Positions 3,601 through 5,548 of a stretch of DNA of 5,548 nt are shown here, in pieces. The stretch's first letter is position 1. Every line of letters starts with the position of its first letter. The notes beneath the pieces are model-generated. The model was given only the letters and a program-made list of their open reading frames with translations. It searched no databases and had not been told where the DNA came from. The translations under genes were made by a program, and so were the position numbers. The stretch comes from JAWCQZ01 sp964486625 (lineage in GTDB: Archaea; Halobacteriota; Syntropharchaeia; JACQPP01): contig CAZANW010000095.1 in NCBI GenBank assembly GCA_964486625.1, positions 1 through 5,548 of the forward strand. Reading direction: 5' to 3'.

Positions 3601-5548
3601 GGAGGACGACCCCCGTCTTGGTCCAGCGGACGCCGTCCGGGGACTCGGCGTGGGCGATGGACTGGACGCACTGGAACGTGCAGCTGGCGGCCACGTACCA
3701 CATCCGGAACGTCCCGGTGCGGTTGTCGAACATCGCGGAGGGCTCGGAGGTCCCCTGGGAGTCGGGGGGCACGGGCGCGGGGCTGAGGACGGGGTTCGCC
3801 GGGCTCTTGACCCAGACCTGGGGGGCGGGGGCCAGGAGCAGGGAGCCGTTCCTGACGGTGGCGTTGGAGAGGAGCGCCAGCCGCGATGCGTTGTCGAAGG
3901 GCTCCGCCCACCGCTTTTCGAGCGTGAGGGGCGCCGCGATGGAGGCGTTGACCTCGTCGATGGCCTCGCGGACCGCCCCGGAGAACTCCTCCACGTCCTC
4001 GGCGATGGACTCGGCCAGGAACTCGTCGGCGGCCACCAGCCGCTCCCGGGCGGAGGCCAGCAGGGAGGCGGCCGCCGCGGAGAGGCCCGGGGTCGCAAGC
4101 AGGGCGGTGGTGTTCTCGACGGCCCGCCGCTCCTGCTCGAAGACCGCCGACCCCGCGGGCCACGACAGATGGCGGTCGTCGAGCCAGGGGCCCGCGATGC
4201 TGGCGTTGACGTCGGAGATGGCCGCGTCCAGGGTGGCGCTCGGGAAGAGGGTCCGCGCCTGCCGGAGGAGGTTGAGGGCCTCCCGCTTCAGCGTTCGCGG
4301 TTCACCAACGGTCAGATCTGCGAAAGCCCCGCCCTCGCGCTCGTCCCGGACGCCGAGGATGTGGATCTGGGCCGCGTATCTGCCCGCGGGGAGGCCGTGG
4401 GGTCCGCGGATGGTCACCGTCGCGGTCTGGCCGGGGGCTAGCGCCGGGACCGCGGCCTCTCCGATGGTGGCGTTGCCGGCGAAGGCCACGGCCCGCAGGC
4501 CGCTCTTCGCCGTCGGGCCCGCGTTGGTGACGGTGACGTTGAGGGTGGCGTTCCCGCCCGGCCGGGCGATGCGGGTGGACACGGAGGTGGGCAGGGTGCC
4601 CACGGTGAAGGTGACGACGGGGTCGCTGGTGGCGCCTCCCGACACCGCGGTGGCGTTGGCGACGTAGGTGAACTGCTCGGTCGGGGTGAAGTAGGTGTCG
4701 TTGGAGAACCACCCGGCGATGGAGGAGGTGGTGTTGATCAGAGTGTAGGTGGTCGTGGTCGCGTTGATGAACTCGGTGACGTTGATGGAGACGTTGGCGA
4801 CCACCGGCGCCCCCGTGGCGCGGTCGGTGACGAAGCCGGTGAAAACCACCCGCTGGTCGGTGAAGTAGGAGGGGCGGTCGGTTTGAATCGTGACGTTGAG
4901 TTTGGCGGGAGAAGGCACGGGAGGCCCGGAGACGCTCAGCGGGCTGGTGTCGCTGCCCACCCGGAGCGTGCTCCGGCCCGCCACCACGGCCTCGTCCTTC
5001 GCAAGGGTCCGGATGGTGTACGCCCCGTTGACGAGGGGGGCGAGGAGGGTTCGGGAGAAGCCGCCGGCGGAGTCGCTGGTGGTGTTGTTGACCGCCAGGA
5101 TCCGGCCCAGGGGGTCCACGAGCTGGACGACGACCTCGGCCCCGGCGACGGGCCCGGAGAAGTCGCCGACCGTTCCCGAAACGGTGAACCGGCTCCCGCG
5201 GTTCACCAGCGACGGATTGGTCGCGGAGACGTTGAGGGAGATGGAGGAGCAGTCGGCGGCCTTGAACGCGGGGTCGTTGATTCCGAAACTCGTGTTGTAC
5301 ATGTTGGAGGGGGAAGGCGTGGTGCCGAGCCCCGCGTCGTCCGTGTCGTTCCGGACATCCACCTCGTTGAAGCAGGAGACCGAGTTGCCGAGGAAGGCGG
5401 TGTCGGCGACCCCGGGCGGGTTGGTGGAGTTGTTGAAGATAATCCCGAACCTCCCGTTGAAGAGGGCCCGGCTCCCGTTCACGGAGGCGGACTCGACGTT
5501 CCGGACCGCGACCCCCGCGCTCAGGCCCGGGCCGAAGTCGCGCTCGAT
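680..5548 (-). CDS. Giant modular secreted/surface protein with beta-helix, Ig-like, beta-propeller and helical modules (5' partial)
   Basis: The frame runs from the right edge of the window to a TAG at 680-682 without interruption. The first plausible start codon inside the window is a GTG at 5480-5482, but 22 further in-frame codons up to the edge continue the same fold, so the true N terminus lies outside. Residue numbers here count from that GTG. The order is: beta-helix tail (to about 75), three Ig-like modules (82-391), helical block (395-515), propeller array (556-1276) with an inserted module (about 763-866), beta-sandwich (1277-1366), helical block (1367-1483) and C-terminal domain (1484-1600). 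Only ten cysteines are visible, none after residue 824, and I count 38 N-x-S/T sequons by eye, fitting an exported glycoprotein. No C-terminal membrane segment or sorting motif is present. The propeller repeats resemble GH32/GH43-type and Asp-box propellers, so glycan binding or hydrolysis is plausible, but I cannot identify catalytic residues. The gene has no close partner; the toxin-antitoxin operon downstream has its own promoter. Confidence 0.93.
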   Translation of the reverse strand: MERDFGPGLSAGVAVRNVESASVNGSRALFNGRFGIIFNNSTNPPGVADTAFLGNSVSCFNEVDVRNDTDDAGLGTTPSPSNMYNTSFGINDPAFKAADCSSISLNVSATNPSLVNRGSRFTVSGTVGDFSGPVAGAEVVVQLVDPLGRILAVNNTTSDSAGGFSRTLLAPLVNGAYTIRTLAKDEAVVAGRSTLRVGSDTSPLSVSGPPVPSPAKLNVTIQTDRPSYFTDQRVVFTGFVTDRATGAPVVANVSINVTEFINATTTTYTLINTTSSIAGWFSNDTYFTPTEQFTYVANATAVSGGATSDPVVTFTVGTLPTSVSTRIARPGGNATLNVTVTNAGPTAKSGLRAVAFAGNATIGEAAVPALAPGQTATVTIRGPHGLPAGRYAAQIHILGVRDEREGGAFADLTVGEPRTLKREALNLLRQARTLFPSATLDAAISDVNASIAGPWLDDRHLSWPAGSAVFEQERRAVENTTALLATPGLSAAAASLLASARERLVAADEFLAESIAEDVEEFSGAVREAIDEVNASIAAPLTLEKRWAEPFDNASRLALLSNATVRNGSLLLAPAPQVWVKSPANPVLSPAPVPPDSQGTSEPSAMFDNRTGTFRMWYVAASCTFQCVQSIAHAESPDGVRWTKTGVVLLPNSSPGAWDSRALYGPSVLFDGSQYRMYYAAYGCNPDFSICGYRIGLATSPDGLNWTRRPGPVLQPTPNPFDAYGVSSPTVLLDPRDGLFKMWFTQYGYSGSTLGYATSADGVSWTKGAAPVLAPSSSTVLADPQDCPGCAVDLQAVLLTLYPWGGLTASATAYSGSGNWCVYADTDRNPSTGTPIADIGADTSQCQPIGSQIYFYVSSSADVVVTDSSQQDFAPGAGHVTLVPPAGTWDVYGVNGSTVLLDPRDGLFKMWYTGSGYSGLSIGYATSADGVSWTKSSSPVLVPGPQEWDQYYASDPSVLLDGATFRVWYTGRNYTYLPAIGEASSPDGASWTKSAANPVLAPTPQVSAWDNGWVYTPSVVRDGNRFRMWYGGYGFGGYGGYGGYGTPGLSIGHAVSDDGANWTKTPGAPVLTRGPEGAWDRMGVFGPSVSVAYPAVESDPTLYRMWYTSYGIGLAISLDGLRWAKYSDPVITKQFDWEVFGGEPGIFGTPSVLSILRDGQGYQMWYGGYGAIGFATSPDGLVWAKRPTPVLSFPGHYIVGQSVVRDGEYKMWFGDVGFTGYTFSSSIRSAASPDGTTWTVDSAPALAPGPPGSWDDAIVAWPWVLQTDRGLAMWYAGSSSVPDIRFQIGLATLASSRFLNSGFAVSAPVAETLTLREANATWAADVPAGTNLTLSLSADGGTTFEPVLPGVPRAFASPGKSLVFRANLSGDGNLTPSLDSLAIDYLLRPKLDAVEPLASKIQNLTGLVNALVVSPSLKDRLLGVLANASADLDLALGRIAAGDEAGANAALVELRKSIEELVDEGLLARARAASDQGLAAGQTSQAVSRFAEAWDLAHRAIAGAAPPPVAVVPATVDIDPDTLNTKSEGKFVTAYVEIPGQNLSLVDVASVRLVLPGGQVAAQPSPTAIGDHNRNGVPDLMVKFNRTAVESFVSPGNVVFTVTGRVNGAIFQGSGTVRVIRP
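683..1033 (-). other. C-terminal domain with a TVDIDPDTLN motif (within the large CDS)
   Basis: Residues 1484-1600 include ATVDIDPDTLNTKSEGKFVT, AYVEIPGQNLSLVDVASVRL, AIGDHNRNGVPDLMVKFNRT, and VSPGNVVFTVTGRVNG before the end GTVRVIRP. This is the recognisable terminal domain shared by many large extracellular archaeal and bacterial proteins, with a dockerin/EF-hand-like D-x-N-x-N-G-x-PD calcium loop (1549-1557). It ends the protein with no anchor beyond it. Confidence 0.7.
1034..1384 (-). other. Second helical block, FIMAH-like (within the large CDS)
   Basis: Residues 1367-1483 are helical: IQNLTGLVNALVVSPSLKDR, LLGVLANASADLDLALGRIA, AGDEAGANAALVELRKSIEE, then QAVSRFAEAWDLAHRAIAGA. The run LV-N-L ... 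L ... L-x-x-A ... G-x-x-x-x-A-x-x-x-L resembles the FIMAH domain of secreted proteins, and the ending AW-x-x-A-x-x-AI is like segments that often follow helical modules in such proteins. The role is probably structural or in cell-surface attachment. The match is from memory. Confidence 0.5.
1385..1654 (-). other. Beta-sandwich domain after the propeller (within the large CDS)
   Basis: Residues 1277-1366 carry NATWAADVPAGTNLTLSLSA, DGGTTFEPV, GKSLVFRANLSGDGNLTPSL and DSLAIDYLL. The order W-x-A-D-V-P-x-GT, then S-x-DGG, then F-RA-x-L-S-x-D, then TP-x-L-DS-x-x-I-x-Y is a recurring pattern in secreted bacterial and archaeal proteins, usually as a carbohydrate-binding-like jelly roll. Its ligand cannot be told from sequence. 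Confidence 0.6.
2414..2458 (-). repeat. Gly-Tyr tandem codon repeat in the hairpin of blade unit 6
   Basis: Residues 1009-1023 read GGYGFGGYGGYGGYG, encoded by near-perfect 9-base units of the form GGN-TAC-GGN. The segment lengthens the hairpin between MWY and GLSIGHA compared with other units (46 residues to the W, against 34-41 elsewhere). It is a slippage-prone minisatellite that can gain or lose units without frameshift. Confidence 0.8.
2744..2884 (-). repeat. Recently duplicated blade, copy B (unit 4)
   Basis: This 141-base stretch aligns without gaps to 3248-3388 at a spacing of exactly 504 bases (168 codons). I count about 27 mismatches by hand, so roughly 80% identity. The encoded segments share VLLDPRDGLFKMW and GYATSADGVSWTK. 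No other pair of units in the array is as close, pointing to an in-frame duplication. Confidence 0.85.
2885..3196 (-). other. Module of about 100 residues inserted between blade units 3 and 4 (within the large CDS)
   Basis: Residues about 763-866 break the blade periodicity. They contain a CPGC pair (765, 768), cysteines 799 and 824, an acidic turn YADTDRNPSTG (801-811) that looks like a calcium-binding loop, DIGADTSQC (816-824), and strand-rich segments QIYFYVSSSADVVVTD and GHVTLVPPAG. It resembles small beta-sandwich modules with a D-T-D-x-N-x-x-TG loop found in secreted proteins. The four cysteines could form two disulfides. The family is not certain. Confidence 0.6.
3248..3388 (-). repeat. 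Recently duplicated blade, copy A (unit 3)
   Basis: Partner of the copy at 2744-2884, encoding VLLDPRDGLFKMWFTQYGYS and then GYATSADGVSWTK. The two copies flank an unrelated inserted module, so either the insertion came with the duplication or it landed between two adjacent copies. Confidence 0.85.
3938..4300 (-). other. First helical block with a repeated VNASIA motif (within the large CDS)
   Basis: Residues 395-515 are helix-rich and charged, unlike the flanking beta modules. They include TLKREALNLLRQARTLFP, then AISDVNASIAGPWLDDRHL, VFEQERRAVENTTALL and LASARERLVAADEFLAESIA. A motif AI-x-x-VNASIA-x-P occurs twice, at about 421 and 507, spaced 86 residues apart, suggesting an internal repeat. 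The WLDDRHL and VFEQERRAV elements recall helical segments seen in other large archaeal and bacterial surface proteins. That likeness is from memory and not tested. Confidence 0.55.
4310..5239 (-). other. Three tandem Ig-like beta-sandwich modules (within the large CDS)
   Basis: Residues 82-175 (NRGSRFTVSGTVGDFSGPVA ... GAYTIRTLA) read as an Ig-like or macroglobulin MG2-type module. Residues 195-295 repeat the theme (TDRPSYFTDQRVVFTGFVTD ... FTYVANATAV). Residues 298-391 resemble a CARDB-type module (GGNATLNVTVTNAGPTAKSG, then VPALAPGQTATVTI and LPAGRYAAQIHI). They would act as extracellular spacers or adhesion modules. N-x-S/T sequons are frequent here. Boundaries are approximate. Confidence 0.65.
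5258..5548 (-). other. C-terminal turns of a right-handed parallel beta-helix (domain within the large CDS)
   Basis: The first visible part of the protein, from the window edge to about residue 75, has the alternating small-hydrophobic and Asn/Gly-rich pattern of pectate-lyase or NosD-like coils: VAVRNVESASVNG, RALFNGRFGIIFNNST, TAFLGNSVSCFNEVDVRN. These coils normally run for many turns, so most of the helix is probably encoded beyond the window. Such domains often bind or cleave polysaccharides, but here only its end is visible and no active-site residues can be judged. Confidence 0.6.

Larger units (their letters stand above)
1655..3817 (-). repeat. Beta-propeller array: nine full blade repeats plus two half-units (ten blades)
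   Basis: Each unit of roughly 50-65 residues has the pattern P-S-V-x-x-DG-x-(F/Y)-(R/K)-MWY, then G-x-ATSPDG-x-x-WTK, then PVL-x-P and often WD-x-x-x-V. Units begin near residues 581, 644, 707, 875, 934, 995, 1065, 1128, 1179 and 1240. The SPDG-x-x-W tryptophans are at 620, 684, 743, 911, 969, 1040, 1101, 1161 and 1216; unit 10 lacks this motif. A lone closing segment WVKSPANPVLSP (557-568) precedes unit 1, so the array is circularly permuted: half a blade at each end, giving ten blades. The S-x-DG-x-x-W turn resembles a shortened Asp-box, and the MWY pattern resembles GH32/GH43-type five-bladed propellers. Two five-bladed rings or one ten-bladed ring both fit. Cysteine pairs 601/605 and 662/669 lie in the hairpins of units 1 and 2. 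Confidence 0.85.

Noticed and set aside
1655..3817. Calling the propeller a glycoside hydrolase or sialidase
   Set aside because: The repeats resemble GH32/GH43 and Asp-box propellers, but I cannot point to a single set of catalytic acids, and ten regular blades are equally consistent with a binding or structural role.
1655..3817. CRISPR-like array suggested by regularly spaced similar DNA segments
   Set aside because: The similarity is protein-coding, in frame, variable in length and diverged, which is blade repetition and not identical short repeats with unique spacers.
1875..4163. Long second frame on the minus strand (762 codons)
   Set aside because: Frame-shifted shadow of the large gene, extremely rich in Arg, Pro and Gly. 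The other frame carries clear domain motifs throughout.
3594..4667. Plus-strand open frame of 357 codons
   Set aside because: Opposite the helical and Ig-like modules; Ser/Arg/Ala-rich translation without recognisable fold.

Overview
This window looks like high-GC archaeal DNA, probably from a euryarchaeal or Thermoplasmata-type lineage known mainly from metagenomes. Three things suggest this: an antitoxin resembling the archaeal DUF2683 family next to a RelE-type toxin, a clean archaeal TATA box (CTTTATAAG) ahead of them, and a giant modular secreted protein dense in N-x-S/T sequons that ends in a domain type common in archaeal surface proteins. The lineage is an inference; no marker gene is present. 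All real genes lie on the minus strand, so transcription runs from high to low coordinates.

Region 1 (window end down to 680): one reading frame fills almost 88% of the window. It is open through the right edge, so the gene is 5'-truncated and at least 1622 codons are visible. From N to C terminus it shows the end of a right-handed beta-helix, three Ig-like beta-sandwich modules, a helical block, a long array of beta-propeller blade repeats (nine full units plus split half-units at each end, equal to ten blades), a beta-sandwich, a second helical block, and a C-terminal domain of the kind containing TVDIDPDTLN. One blade pair is a recent in-frame duplicate, and a separate cysteine-bearing module of about 100 residues is inserted between the two copies. 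No membrane anchor or sorting tail is visible at the C terminus. The protein is probably secreted or cell-surface and likely binds or degrades glycans, but no enzymatic activity can be assigned.

Region 2 (571-679): intergenic, with no gene and no convincing terminator.

Region 3 (570 down to 29): a compact type II toxin-antitoxin operon. An AT-rich pocket carries a TATA box and a palindrome between the TATA box and the antitoxin ATG, as expected for autorepression. The ribbon-helix-helix antitoxin gene is followed after 3 bases by the RelE-family toxin gene, whose GTG start has a GGAG ribosome-binding site overlapping the end of the antitoxin gene. The module has its own promoter, and nothing links it functionally to the giant protein.
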